From positions 744,001 to 808,000 of the forward strand of contig CAVUCL010000001.1 in assembly GCA_963740055.1 (NCBI GenBank): a stretch of DNA of 64,000 bases. Reading direction: 5' to 3'. Numbering within the stretch: position 1 is the first letter of the stretch; every line of letters begins with the position of its first letter. The DNA comes from WHSW01 sp963740055. Its GTDB lineage: Bacteria > Actinomycetota > Thermoleophilia > Solirubrobacterales > 70-9. The notes beneath the pieces were generated by a model, which saw only the letters and a program-made list of their open reading frames with translations, had not been told where the DNA came from and did no database searches. Shown here one piece after another: positions 8,923-18,313 of this stretch. A program made the position numbers and the translations under genes.

Positions 8923-11900
8923 ATGCTCAGGACTCAGATGCGCTGCCCGTCATGCGGCAACCTCAACCGTGCCGAGGCTCGCTTCTGCGACTCGTGCGGG
9001 AGCGAGCTCGCCGCCGCGCCCGCCACGGCGACCGGCGAGCGCCCGCCGCAGACCGCTCCCGAGCGGCCTGAGCGCGCGCCGGAGCTGATCGCGGGCCGCT
9101 ACGCGGTCGTCGACTTCCTCGGCCGCGGCGGGCGCAAGCGCGTCTATCGCGCCCGCGACCTCGAGGCGTCCGAGCGCGAGGTCGCGGTCGCCGTGTTCGA
9201 GACCGAGGGGATCGAGGAGACGGTGCTCGCCCGGGCGCGGCGCGAGGCGCAGGCGATGGCGAAGCTCGGCGACCACCCGCACGTGGTCGGCGTCCTCGAC
9301 TCGGGCGAGGAGGGACGGGTGCCCTACATCGTCAGCGAGTACGTCGGCGGCGGTGACCTCGCGGGAACGCTCGAGGCCTGCGAGGGACGCCGGCTCGAGA
9401 TCGAGCGCGCGATCGCGATCGCGGTCGACGTCTGCCGGGCGCTCGAGCACGCGCACTCGCGCGGGATCGTGCACCGCGACCTGAAGCCCGCCAACGTCTG
9501 GCTCGGCGACGACGGCTCCGCTCGGCTCGGCGACTTCGGCCTCGCCGCCACCGACCGCCGCTCGCGCGCGGCGGTCGAGGGCATGCTCGTCGGCACCGTC
9601 GCCTACCTGCCGCCCGAGCAGGCCCTCGGGCGCAGCTCAGACGCGCGCGCCGACCTCTACTCGCTCGGCGCGATGCTCTACGAGCTGCTCACCGGCGAGC
9701 CGCCGTTCCCGGGCGAGGACGCGGTCACGATCATCGGCCAGCATCTGAGCGCCGACCCGGTGGCGCCGTCGCGACACCGCCCGGAGATCTCAGGCGAGCT
9801 CGACCGGCTGATCTTGAGCCTGCTCGCCAAGGACCCCGACGACCGGCCGGAGACGGCGGCGGCCGCGCGGCGCCAGCTCGAGGCGCTCGCGAGCGGCGCG
9901 GCGTCCGGGCCTCCCGACCCGGGCGAGAACCCGCTCGACCAGCTCGCCGGGGGAGTCTTCGTCGGTCGCGAGCGCGAGCTCGACGAGATGCGCGGCGTGC
10001 TCGAGGACGCGCTCGCGGGCCAGGGCCGGCTGCTGCTGCTCAGCGGCGACCCGGGGATCGGCAAGACCAGGACCGCGGAGCAGCTCGCGACCTACGCGCG
10101 GGTCGCGGGGCGCGAACGTGCATTGGGGCCGCTGCCACGAGTCCGAGGGGGCCCCGCCCTACTGGCCCTGGTCGGAGGCGATCCGCTCCTACGTCCGCGA
10201 CGCCGACCCCGTCGGCCTGCGCTGGCAGCTCGGCGCCCGCGCGGCGGAGATCGCCCAGATCGTCCCCGAGCTCGACCAGCGCCTCGGGGGAGTCGGCGAG
10301 GCGCCGCCGATGGAGGGCGAGCAGGGGCGCTTCCGGCTCTTCGACGCCGTCGCCGACTTCCTCGCCGGAGCCTCGCGCACCCGCCCGCTGGTGCTCGCGC
10401 TCGACGACCTGCACTGGGCCGACGAGCCCTCGCTGCTGCTGCTGCGGTTCCTCACCCGGCGCCTCGGCGGCACCGGGCTGCTCGTCGTCGGCACCTACCG
10501 CGACATCGAGCTCGGCCGCCACCACCCGCTCGCCGCCACGCTCGCCGACCTGAGCGCGATCGAGGCGACGCGGCGGATCTCGCTGCGCGGCCTCGAGCCG
10601 GAGGGGATCGCGAGCTACATCGAGCTCACCGCCGGGGTCGAGCGCCCGCCGCCCGACCTCGCGGCCGCGATCCACACCCAGACCGGCGGCAACCCGTTCT
10701 TCATCGGCGAGGTCGTGCGCCTGCTCGCCTCCGAGGGCAACCTCGGCGAGGCCGCCGGGCGCCGCGAGGTATCGATCCCCCAGGGCGTGCGCGAGGTCGT
10801 CGGCCGGCGCCTCGACCACCTCTCGCGGACGGCGAACGAGGTCCTGCGGCTGGCCGCCGTCTGCGGGCGCGAGTTCGACCTCGAGGTCCTGGTCCGGGTC
10901 AGCGCCCACGAGCTCGAGCCGATCGCGGCGGCGCTCGCCGAGGCGGCGGACGCGCGCCTGATCGCCGAGTCGCCGCGCGAGCCCGGGCGCTTCGCCTTCG
11001 CCCACGCGCTCGTTCGCGAGACCCTGCGTGCCGAGGTCCCCGCCGCCCGCCTCGCCGCGATCAACCGCGAGATCGCGGTCGCGCTCGAGCAGGCCTACGC
11101 CGACAGCATCGACGACCACCTCGGCGAGCTCGCCCACCACTATCTCGAGGCCGGGCAGGCGGGCGACACCGCGCGCGCGGTCGACTACGCGACCCGCGCC
11201 GCCGCCCGCGCCACGGCCCGGCTCGCCCACGAGGACGCGGCGGGCCTGTACGCAGCGCGCGCTCGGGGCGCTCGAGCTCGAGCAGCCCGTCGATCGCCCG
11301 CGGCGACTCGAGCTGCTGCTCGAGCTCGGCGCCTCGCAGACGCGGGCGGCGAAGGCGGGGGCGGCGCGGACCTCGCTCGAGCGAGCCGCGGAGATCGCCC
11401 GCGAGCTCGACCGCCCCGAGGACCTCGGGGCCGCGGCGCTCGGGATCTGCATGCTCTCCGAGGCCGGGGTCGTCGACGAGCCGCTGATCGAGCTGCTCAC
11501 CGAGGCGCTCGGGGCGATCGCGCCCGGCGACTCGGCGCTTCGCTCGCAGCTGCTCAGCGGGCTCGCCGCCGAGCTGCTCTGGCTCGATCCGGCCGGCCGC
11601 TCGGCGGAGCTCGCGCTCGAGGCGCTCGAGATGGCGCGGCGGATCGACGATCCGCAGTCGCTCGCCCTGGCGCTGATCCGGCGCCAGTTCACCGGCCTGA
11701 TCGGGCCCGACGAGACCGAGTGGCGCCTCGACGAGAGCAGCGAGCTGCACGACCTCGCAAAGCGCCTCGGCGACCTCGAGCTCGAGATCCGCGCCCACGT
11801 CTACCGGCTGCGAAACCAGCTCGAGCTCGGCAACATCCGCGGCGTCGACGCCGAGCTGCGGGCGTTCGAGCGGATCGCGGCCGAGCTGCGCCAGCCGCAG

Positions 11901-13322
11901 TACGCGTGGCACGTGCCGCTGCTGCGCGCGATGCGAGCGCTGATCGACGGGCGCTTCGACGACGCCGAGCTGCTCTCGGGCGAGGCGCGCGCGGCGGGGG
12001 AGCGGGCCGAGGAGCCGGTCTCGGCGATGTTCCACGCGACCCAGGCGTCGCAGCTGCACCGGCTGCGCCGGCGCCCGGAGGACCTCGCCGCGCTCACCGA
12101 TTCGATCGCCGTCCTCGAGGGCCTCGCCGAGCGCTACCCGGCGATCCCGGCGTGGCGCTGCTCGCTCGCCGCGACCCACGCCGACCTCGGCAACCGGGGC
12201 GAGGCGCGGGCCGTATTCGAGCCGCTCGCCGCCGCGGGCTTCTCCGACCTGCCCGTCGACGGCCAGTGGCTGATCTCGCTCGCGCTGCTCGGCGAGACCG
12301 CCGCCCTGCTCGGCGACCGGCCGCGGGCGGAGCGCCTGTACGAGCTCCTGCTCCCGTTCGACGGGCTGATCGTCGTCGCCGGCCGGGCCGCCGTCGCCCA
12401 GGGCCCCGTGGCGCGGGTGCTGGGCGTGATCGCCCGGGCGATCGGGCGACTCGACGACGCCGAGCGCCACTTCACCGAGGCGCTCTTGGCGAGCGAGCGG
12501 ATGGGGGATCGCCCGTTCGGCGCCCTCGCCCGTCACCAGCTCGCGGGCCTGCTGCTCGCCCGCGAGGCGACCGGCGACCGCGAGCGCGCGCTCGAGCTGC
12601 TCGGGGCGGCGCTCGACGGCGCCCAGGAGATCGGCATGGTCGGCCTCACCCGCGACGCGCTCGAGGCGCGGCTCGAGGCGCAGGGACTGACCTCGCTCGA
12701 CACCACCACGTCGATCGACTTCATGATCGAGGCGGTCTCCTCGGAGCGCCCCGACATCGCCGCCTATGCGGCGCCCGACGGGCAGGTGACGATCCTGTTC
12801 TCCGACATCGAGGACTCGACCCGGATCACCGAACGGCTCGGCGACCGCCGCTGGCTCGAGGTGCTGCGCGCTCACAACGCGGTCTTTCGCCGCATCGTCC
12901 CGGCGCACGGCGGGGTCGAGGTCAAGAACCAGGGCGACGGCTTCATGCTGGTCTTCGCCGACGCCCGGGCGGCGCTCGAGTGCGCGATCGAGCTCCAGCG
13001 CGCGCTCGCGGCCGAGGAGGCGGTCGCGGGGGAGCGGCTCTCGGTGCGGATGGGCATGCACGCCGGCGAGGCGATCCGCGAGGAGGGCGACTTCTTCGGT
13101 CGCAGCGTGATCGTCGCCGCGCGGATCGCGGCCCAGGCGACCGGGGGCGAGGTGCTCGTCTCCGAGGCGCTGCGCGAGCGCGCGTCGGGGGACGACGGCG
13201 AGCTCGTCTTCGGCGCCGGGCGCGCGCTCGAGCTCAAGGGTCTCGCCGGCACGCATCTCGCGTTCCCGGTCGAGTGGCGGGCGGCGCCCACAACCGGCGC
13301 ATCGTCGATCGCTCGCCCGTAG
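8923..13322 (+). CDS. Zinc-ribbon / Ser-Thr kinase / AAA ATPase / class III cyclase fusion, two frameshifts
   Basis: A signalling protein of ~1465 residues after removing two extra bases (~10114, GGG|C|GCG; ~11255, GCG|C|GCG). Domains in order: zinc ribbon with CxxC at residues 8/11 and 22/25; protein kinase (residues ~59-330, with HRDLKPAN near 184 and DFG at 204-206); predictor-type AAA ATPase (Walker A GDPGIGKT, Walker B LVLALDDLHWAD); a long TPR-like helical region; and a class III nucleotide cyclase (nt ~12780-13270: VTILFSDIEDST, VKNQGDGFMLVF). The canonical beta3 lysine position reads VFE (Glu93), and a lysine sits in the Gly-rich loop instead. In the cyclase, the usual VNxAAR is VIVAAR. 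ATG 8923 or 8938 could be the start. No partner gene adjoins it. Confidence 0.85.
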
Positions 13323-13330
13323 GCCTGACC

Positions 13331-14322
13331 TCAGGTCGAAGTGAGCCAGGCCACCGGGTTGCGGACCATCATCGTCTCGCGCTGATCGGCGGTCATCCCG
13401 CCGCGCTCGAGGTCGGGGATCACGCGCTGGTGGACGATCCGGATGTCCCAGTCCTTGGCCATCCCGGCGGCGAGCATCTGCTCGACCACCGGGTGCGGGA
13501 ACCAGTCGAGCGTCGCGCACGAGTCGGCGGAGATGAACATCCGCTCGGCGTAGCCGCGCTCGAGCAGCGCCAGCACGGTCTCGTTGCGGCTCTCGATACG
13601 GCTGGTAGAGCTCGAGCCCGTAGCGGTCCATCCCGATCCGGACCCCGGTCTCGAGCAGGCGCTCGATGTAGTCGAGGTCCGTCGGTGTCGCCGGTGTGCG
13701 CGATCTGCACCTGCGCCGGGTCGACGCCCTCCTCGACGAAGAGCTCGACCTGAAGCGGCCCGGTCCCGCTCGCGGGGTGCGAGTGGGCCATGATCGGCGC
13801 CCCGGTGCGCAGGCAGGCCCGCGCGGCGGCGCGGTGGACCTTCTCCACGTTCTCGGTCAGCCCGGGCTCGTCGGCGGCGCACTTGATGAACGCCGCCTTG
13901 ATCTCGGTCCCCTGGATCCCGCGCTCGATGTCGGCGGCGAACATCTCGGCGATCTGGTCGGGGTCGCGGCTGGCGAAGAACGCCGGCAGGTGGTCGTAGG
14001 TGTAGATGCCGGTGCAGGGGACGACCTGGAGCCCGGTCTCGACCGCGACCGAGCGCATGAACTCGACGTCGCGCCCGAGGAACATCGCGGTCGGGTCGCA
14101 GATCGAGCGCACCCCGAGCTCGACCGCCGCGCTCGCCGCCTCGACCGCCGCCTCGCGGTCGCCGCCGGGGCCGATCTCGCGCTCGGGGATGCCCCCGCTG
14201 CTCGGCGCGTCGGGCCACTGGGCGTGCACGGCCTCGTCGTGGGTGCGCAGGTGCTCGTGGATCAGCGTCTCGCCGAGGTCGCCGGCGTCGATCGGCCCGG
14301 TGACGGTCTCGATCGTGGCCAT
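13331..14322 (-). CDS. Phosphotriesterase-family metal-dependent hydrolase, two frameshifts
   Basis: An amidohydrolase-fold protein of the phosphotriesterase-related/lactonase family (~329 residues corrected). Metal-site residues are visible: HEH near the N-terminus (ETLIHEHL), the likely carbamylated Lys in AAFIKCAAD, His in MAHSH and IAHTGDTDD, and the Asp of FISADS near the C-terminus. Two one-base gains break it: GAC|G|GAC at ~13682 and TAT|C|GAG at ~13605. Members act on lactones or phosphotriesters, and the substrate here is not deducible. It is convergent with the kinase/cyclase gene. Confidence 0.82.
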
Positions 14323-14352
14323 CGCGCGGCGCAGTCTATGCGGCGCGCGGTC

Positions 14353-14439
14353 CTAGAGCAGGCGGATCACCGCGATCACCATCGAGGCGATCAGGCAGGC
14401 GACCAGCACGGCCATCATGTAGGTCCAGCTCCGGGGCAT
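14353..14439 (-). CDS. 28-residue single-TM microprotein
   Basis: A short frame starting MPRSWTYMM and then one uninterrupted hydrophobic helix (MAVLVACLIASMVIAVI) ending RLL-stop. It sits between two divergent genes and is codon-biased like a gene. Nothing else supports it; a chance hydrophobic frame is possible in such GC-rich DNA, but the fit to a minimal membrane protein is good. Confidence 0.4.
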   Translation of the reverse strand: MPRSWTYMMAVLVACLIASMVIAVIRLL

Positions 14440-14506
14440 GGTGATCGGCGAGCCGCGCTCGCCGCGGGGATAGTATGCGCGCGCAAACGGGATGAGGGAG
14501 GCCTCG

Positions 14507-14950
14507 ATGTTCAAGCGGATCGTTGTCGGCACCGACGGGTCGGAGACGGCCGCGGAGGCGGTGCGCCAGGCATCCGAGCTCGCCCGGCTCACGGGCGCGA
14601 CGCTCGACATCGTCACCGCCTACAACCCGGTTCCCCAACATCGCCTGCGCGAGGAGTCCGGCGAGGTCCCGGGCGACGTCGCCCACGAGGTCGGGCCGCG
14701 TGAGGACGTCAACGTGATCCTCGCGGCGGCGGCTGGACCGGCGAAGGAGGGCGGGATCGAGGTCGTCACCCACCCGCGCGAGGGCGACCCGGCCGACGCG
14801 ATCCTCGATGTCGCCGAGGAGCTCGAGGCCGACCTGGTCGTGGTCGGCAACAAGGGGATGACCGGGGCGCGGCGCTTCCTGCTCGGCAGCGTCCCGAACA
14901 AGATCAGCCACCACGCCCCCTGCGGCGTCTACATCGTCCGCACCACCTAG
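14507..14950 (+). CDS. Universal stress protein (UspA family)
   Basis: A 147-residue UspA-fold protein. It starts MFKRIVVGTDGSETAAEA, and near the end carries the ATP-binding pattern G-2X-G-9X-G-S (GNKG...LLGSVPN), so it is probably an ATP-binding member. An in-frame ATG at 14492 is present, but the AGGGAGG ribosome-binding site lies just upstream of 14507, which is preferred. Such proteins are typically induced by stress or stationary phase; the partner is unknown. Confidence 0.88.
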   Translation: MFKRIVVGTDGSETAAEAVRQASELARLTGATLDIVTAYNPVPQHRLREESGEVPGDVAHEVGPREDVNVILAAAAGPAKEGGIEVVTHPREGDPADAILDVAEELEADLVVVGNKGMTGARRFLLGSVPNKISHHAPCGVYIVRTT

Positions 14951-14979
14951 GCGGCGTCAGCGCGCGCGATACTTCGTCG

Positions 14980-15468
14980 GTGGACGACGAGCGCTTCATG
15001 CGCCTGGCGCTCGCCGAGGCGGCGCGCGCGGGCGAGCGCGGCGAGACCCCTGTGGGCGCGGTCGTCGTCCGCGAGGGCGAGGTCGTCGCGGCGGCCGGCA
15101 ACGAGCGCGAGCGGCGCGCCGACCCGACCGCGCACGCCGAGATCCTCGCCCTGCGCGCGGCGGCCGAGGCCGCCGGCGGCTGGCGCCTGCCGGGCGCGAC
15201 CCTCTACGTGACGCTGGAGCCGTGCGCGATGTGCGCCGGGGCGATCGTCCTCGCGCGGGTGCCGCGGGTCGTCTTCGCCGCCGCCGATCCGAAGGCCGGC
15301 GCCGCCGGCAGCGTCCTCGACGTGCTCGGCGAGGCGGCGCTCAACCATCGCCCGGTGGTCGAATCGGGCCTGCTCGGCGATCAGTCGACGGCGCTGCTGC
15401 GGGAGTTCTTCGCCGCGCGCCGCCGGGTCCCGCCCGGGGGCGATCCGAACGCGGACGAGCGCGTCTGA
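14980..15468 (+). CDS. tadA: tRNA-specific adenosine-34 deaminase
   Basis: A zinc-dependent deaminase that makes inosine at the wobble base of tRNA-Arg(ACG). The catalytic site HAE (residues 52-54) and the zinc cysteines PCAMC (81-85) are present, and the gene is intact at 162 residues. GTG 14980 begins DDERFMRLALAEA, the usual start motif. It lies just before a tRNA-Ser gene on the opposite strand. Confidence 0.92.
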   Translation: MDDERFMRLALAEAARAGERGETPVGAVVVREGEVVAAAGNERERRADPTAHAEILALRAAAEAAGGWRLPGATLYVTLEPCAMCAGAIVLARVPRVVFAAADPKAGAAGSVLDVLGEAALNHRPVVESGLLGDQSTALLREFFAARRRVPPGGDPNADERV

Positions 15469-15482
15469 GCGGGCGTTCGAGG

Positions 15483-15571
15483 CGGAGAGGGTGGGATTCG
15501 AACCCACGAGGCAGCTTTCACCGCCCACACGATTTCCAGTCGCGCACCTTAAGCCACTCGGTCACCTCTCC
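15483..15571 (-). tRNA. tRNA-Ser(GGA)
   Basis: The minus strand folds into a class II tRNA. The acceptor stem is GGAGAGG/CCTCTCC, with a D-arm, the anticodon loop CTGGAAA giving GGA, a long variable arm typical of serine, and the T-arm GTGGGTTCGAATCCCAC. The discriminator base is G and CCA is not encoded. Confidence 0.95.
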
Positions 15572-15623
15572 GGGGCGGCCTGAAGATAGCGGCGCCGTGC
15601 GCGGGGGCGTCGCGAGCGCCGGG

Positions 15624-16991
15624 TCAGCCAGGGACCGGAGCGTCGGGCAGCCGTTCGAGCGCCGACTCCATCTCCGCCTCGGAGAACTCGAGGTCTGCGA
15701 GCTCGCCGTTCAGGTAGGCGTCGTAGGCGGACATGTCGAAGTGGCCGTGGCCGCAGAGGTTGACCAGGATCACCCGCTCGTCGCCCGCTTGCTTCGCCTC
15801 CTCCGCCTCGTCGAAGACCGCGCGCAGGGCGTGCGAGGGCTCGGGCGCCGGGATGATCCCCTCGGCGCGGGCGAAGCGGACCGCCGCCTCGAACGCCGCC
15901 GTCTGGCGGATCGCGCGCGCCTCGACGATGCCCTCCTTGACCAGGGCGCTGACGCTGGGCGCGTCGCCGTGGTAGCGCAGCCCGCCGGCGTGCACCGGCG
16001 CGGGGACGAAGTCGTGGCCGAGCGTGTACATCGGCATCAGCGGCGTGAGCCCGACGGTGTCGCCGAAGTCGTAGCGATAGACGCCGCGGGTGAGGGTCGG
16101 GCAGGCTGCGGGCTCGGCGCCGATGAAGCGGGTCTCGCGACCCTCGCGCAGGTTCGCGCGGATGAACGGGAACGCGACTCCGGCGAAGTTGGAGCCGCCG
16201 CCGACGCAGCCGACGACGACGTCCGGGTACTCGCCGGCGAGCTCGAGCTGGGCGATCGCCTCCTGGCCGATCACGGTCTGGTGCATGCAGACGTGGTTGA
16301 GCACCGAGCCGAGCGAGTAGTTGGTGTCCTCCGACTTCGCCGCGACCTCGACCGCCTCGGAGATCGCGATCCCGAGGCTGCCCGAGGAGTGCTCGGCCTG
16401 CGACCGCCCGGCGTCGGTCAGCTCCGAGGGGCTGCGGTGCACGGTCCCGCCCCAGGCCTCGATCATCGAGCGGCGGAACGGCTTCTGGTCGTAGGAGACG
16501 CCGACCATGAACACCTCGCATTCGAGCCCGAACATCTGGCAGGCGAGCGCGAGCGCCGAACCCCACTGCCCGGCGCCGGTCTCGGTCGCGAGCTTGCGGA
16601 TCCCGGCCTCGCGGTTGTAGTAGGCCTGGGCGATCGAGGTGTTCGGCTTGTGCGACCCGGCGGGGGAGACGCCCTCGTACTTGTAGTAGATGTGCGCCGG
16701 CGTCTCGAGCGCACGCTCGAGCCGGCGAGCGCGCAGCAGCGGCGTCGGGCGCCAGAGCTTGTAGATCTCGCGCACCTCGTCGGGGATCTCGATCTCGGGC
16801 TCGGCGGAGACCTCCTGCTCGATCAGCGCCATCGGAAACAGCGGCGCGAGGTCCTCGGGCCCGAGCGGTTCGCCGGTGCCCGGGTGAAGCGGCGGCAGCG
16901 GCTCGCCGGGCAGGTCGCCGATCAGGTTCACCCAGTGGGTCGGGATCTCCGACTCGGGCAGCTGGAAGCTCGTCTGCTCGCTGGCGCTCAC
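15624..16991 (-). CDS. trpB2: TrpB-like pyridoxal-phosphate enzyme (TrpB2 type)
   Basis: A 455-residue PLP enzyme of the TrpB2 branch of tryptophan synthase beta subunits, condensing serine with indole in known members. It has the TrpB2-type N-terminal extension and the Schiff-base lysine at K115 in AGSHKPN. The PLP phosphate loop is GCVGGGSNF, and the C-terminal VNLCGHGHFD is also typical. GTG 16991 is preceded by GAGAGGAG at good spacing, so the longer in-frame start at 17048 is rejected. No trpA or other trp gene is nearby, as is common for trpB2, which may salvage indole. Confidence 0.92.
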   Translation of the reverse strand: MSASEQTSFQLPESEIPTHWVNLIGDLPGEPLPPLHPGTGEPLGPEDLAPLFPMALIEQEVSAEPEIEIPDEVREIYKLWRPTPLLRARRLERALETPAHIYYKYEGVSPAGSHKPNTSIAQAYYNREAGIRKLATETGAGQWGSALALACQMFGLECEVFMVGVSYDQKPFRRSMIEAWGGTVHRSPSELTDAGRSQAEHSSGSLGIAISEAVEVAAKSEDTNYSLGSVLNHVCMHQTVIGQEAIAQLELAGEYPDVVVGCVGGGSNFAGVAFPFIRANLREGRETRFIGAEPAACPTLTRGVYRYDFGDTVGLTPLMPMYTLGHDFVPAPVHAGGLRYHGDAPSVSALVKEGIVEARAIRQTAAFEAAVRFARAEGIIPAPEPSHALRAVFDEAEEAKQAGDERVILVNLCGHGHFDMSAYDAYLNGELADLEFSEAEMESALERLPDAPVPG

Positions 16992-17056
16992 GTGCTCTCC
17001 TCTCGAGTGGTGGCAGCGCGATTCTATGCTGGTGCCGCCGGGTAGCATCGACGCAG

Positions 17057-17542
17057 ATGAGCACGAACGGCGAACGCGCGAACGGGAGCTGGAGCGTCTA
17101 CCTCTCCGGCGAGATCCACTCCGACTGGCGCGAGCGGATCGCCGACGGGGTGCGCGAGGCGGGGCTCCCGGTCGAGCTGCTGGCGCCGGTCACCGACCAC
17201 GGCGCCTCCGACGACGTCGGAGTCGAGATCCTCGGGGCCGAGGACGAGGGCTTCTGGAAGGACCACAAGGGGGCCGGGGTGAACGCCGTCCGCACGCAGA
17301 CGCTGCTGCGCCGGGCGGACGTCGTCGTCGTTCGCTTCGGCGACAAGTACCGGCAGTGGAACGCGGCCTTCGAGGCCGGCTACGCCGCCGCGCTCGGGAA
17401 GCCGATCGTCACCCTCCACGACGCCGAGCTCACCCACGCGCTGAAGGAGGTCGACCGCGCCGCGATGGCGACCGCCGAGACCCCCGAGCAGGTGGTCGAG
17501 ATCCTGCGCTACGCGATCGCCGGGCCCGGCGTCCGCGCGTAG
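17057..17542 (+). CDS. ytoQ: YtoQ-family protein
   Basis: A 161-residue protein of the YtoQ family, with a nucleoside 2-deoxyribosyltransferase-like Rossmann fold. It contains VYLSGEIHSDWR, DVVVVRFGDKYRQWNAAFEAGYAAALGKPIV, and a C-terminal ETPEQVVEILRYA helix. No enzymatic role is established for the family. It is divergent from trpB2, with 65 bases between starts. Confidence 0.85.
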   Translation: MSTNGERANGSWSVYLSGEIHSDWRERIADGVREAGLPVELLAPVTDHGASDDVGVEILGAEDEGFWKDHKGAGVNAVRTQTLLRRADVVVVRFGDKYRQWNAAFEAGYAAALGKPIVTLHDAELTHALKEVDRAAMATAETPEQVVEILRYAIAGPGVRA

Positions 17543-17616
17543 TTCGGGTCCCGCCGCCCCGCGCCCACGCCGCCCCCGGCGGCCCGCCGCCTCGCTAGCC
17601 TTTCGGCCCTGCACCC

Positions 17617-17707
17617 GGAGGGGTGGCAGAGCGGTTGAATGCGGCGGTCTCGAAAACCGTTATGGGCGTTTTCTCGTCCATCGAGGGTTCGAATCCCTCC
17701 CCCTCCG
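17617..17707 (+). tRNA. tRNA-Ser(CGA)
   Basis: A class II tRNA: acceptor stem GGAGGGG/CCCCTCC, anticodon loop TCTCGAAA giving CGA, long variable arm, and T-arm GAGGGTTCGAATCCCTC. The discriminator base is G and CCA is not encoded. It is the second serine tRNA within 2.2 kb, so this is a local tRNA-Ser pair on opposite strands. Confidence 0.95.
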
Positions 17708-17754
17708 CTGGAGCGTCGGACGGGCTGGCAAGGCGGATGGATACGCTGCCCGGA

Positions 17755-18174
17755 ATGACCTCCTCCCCGGCGCTCACCGGTCACTGCGGGTGCGGCGGCG
17801 TCCGATTCGAGATCGACGAGCCGCTCGAAGCCGCCGGCTACTGCCACTGCACCCGCTGTCAGCGGCGCACCGGCGGCGCGGCCTCGGCCACGGCGCGGAT
17901 GGCATCGGGCTCGCTGCGGATCGTCGCCGGCGAGGAGCTGCTCGCGAGCTGGGATCCGCCGGACGGGTTCTCGAAGATCTTCTGCAGCGCCTGCGGCTCG
18001 GCGCTCTTCGGTCGGGCGCCGGACAGCGACGAGCTCTCGCTCGTGCGCATGGGGGTCATCGATGGCGACCCCGGGATCCGGATGCAGGGCCGCCAATTCG
18101 TCGCCTACGCGGCGGTCTGGGAGCCGATCCCCGACGACGGGCTCCCCCGCTTCGACGAGAGCTTCCCGGGCTAG
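17755..18174 (+). CDS. GFA/CENP-V-family zinc protein
   Basis: A 139-residue protein of the glutathione-dependent formaldehyde-activating (GFA) fold. The zinc ligands are in GHCGCGGVRFE, YCHCTRCQRRTGG and IFCSACGSALFG. Family members act as S-(hydroxymethyl)glutathione synthase-like or have unknown functions; actinobacteria usually lack glutathione, so the substrate is uncertain. ATG 17737, six codons earlier, is an alternative start. It begins 48 bases after tRNA-Ser(CGA). Confidence 0.82.
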   Translation: MTSSPALTGHCGCGGVRFEIDEPLEAAGYCHCTRCQRRTGGAASATARMASGSLRIVAGEELLASWDPPDGFSKIFCSACGSALFGRAPDSDELSLVRMGVIDGDPGIRMQGRQFVAYAAVWEPIPDDGLPRFDESFPG

Positions 18175-18231
18175 GCCGACGGGCTGCCGGGGCGGGCTCA
18201 GTCGCTGAGCAGGCGCCGCACCACGGGAGCC

Positions 18232-18261
18232 GCGCCGGGTGGCCGTAGGGCCACCCGGCGC
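18232..18261. terminator. 13-bp hairpin between convergent genes
   Basis: A perfect 13-bp stem (left arm 18232-18244 GCGCCGGGTGGCC, right arm 18249-18261) with loop GTAG lies between the stop codons of the GFA gene and the DUF11/RTX gene. Position and symmetry suggest a bidirectional terminator, although no T-run is present. Confidence 0.6.
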
Positions 18262-18313
18262 CTTCCCCCGAGCGGGCCGAGCAGACTTGACGTCCGCGCT
18301 CAGCGCGGGTGCG

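Noticed and set aside
11061..13631. 856-codon minus-strand frame
   Set aside because: Antisense shadow of the TPR/cyclase region with low-complexity composition; only its first few residues belong to the phosphotriesterase gene.
10118..13753. 1211-codon plus-strand frame
   Set aside because: Only its first ~380 residues belong to the kinase/ATPase gene; the rest is Arg/Ala-rich shadow of another frame after the shift at ~11255.
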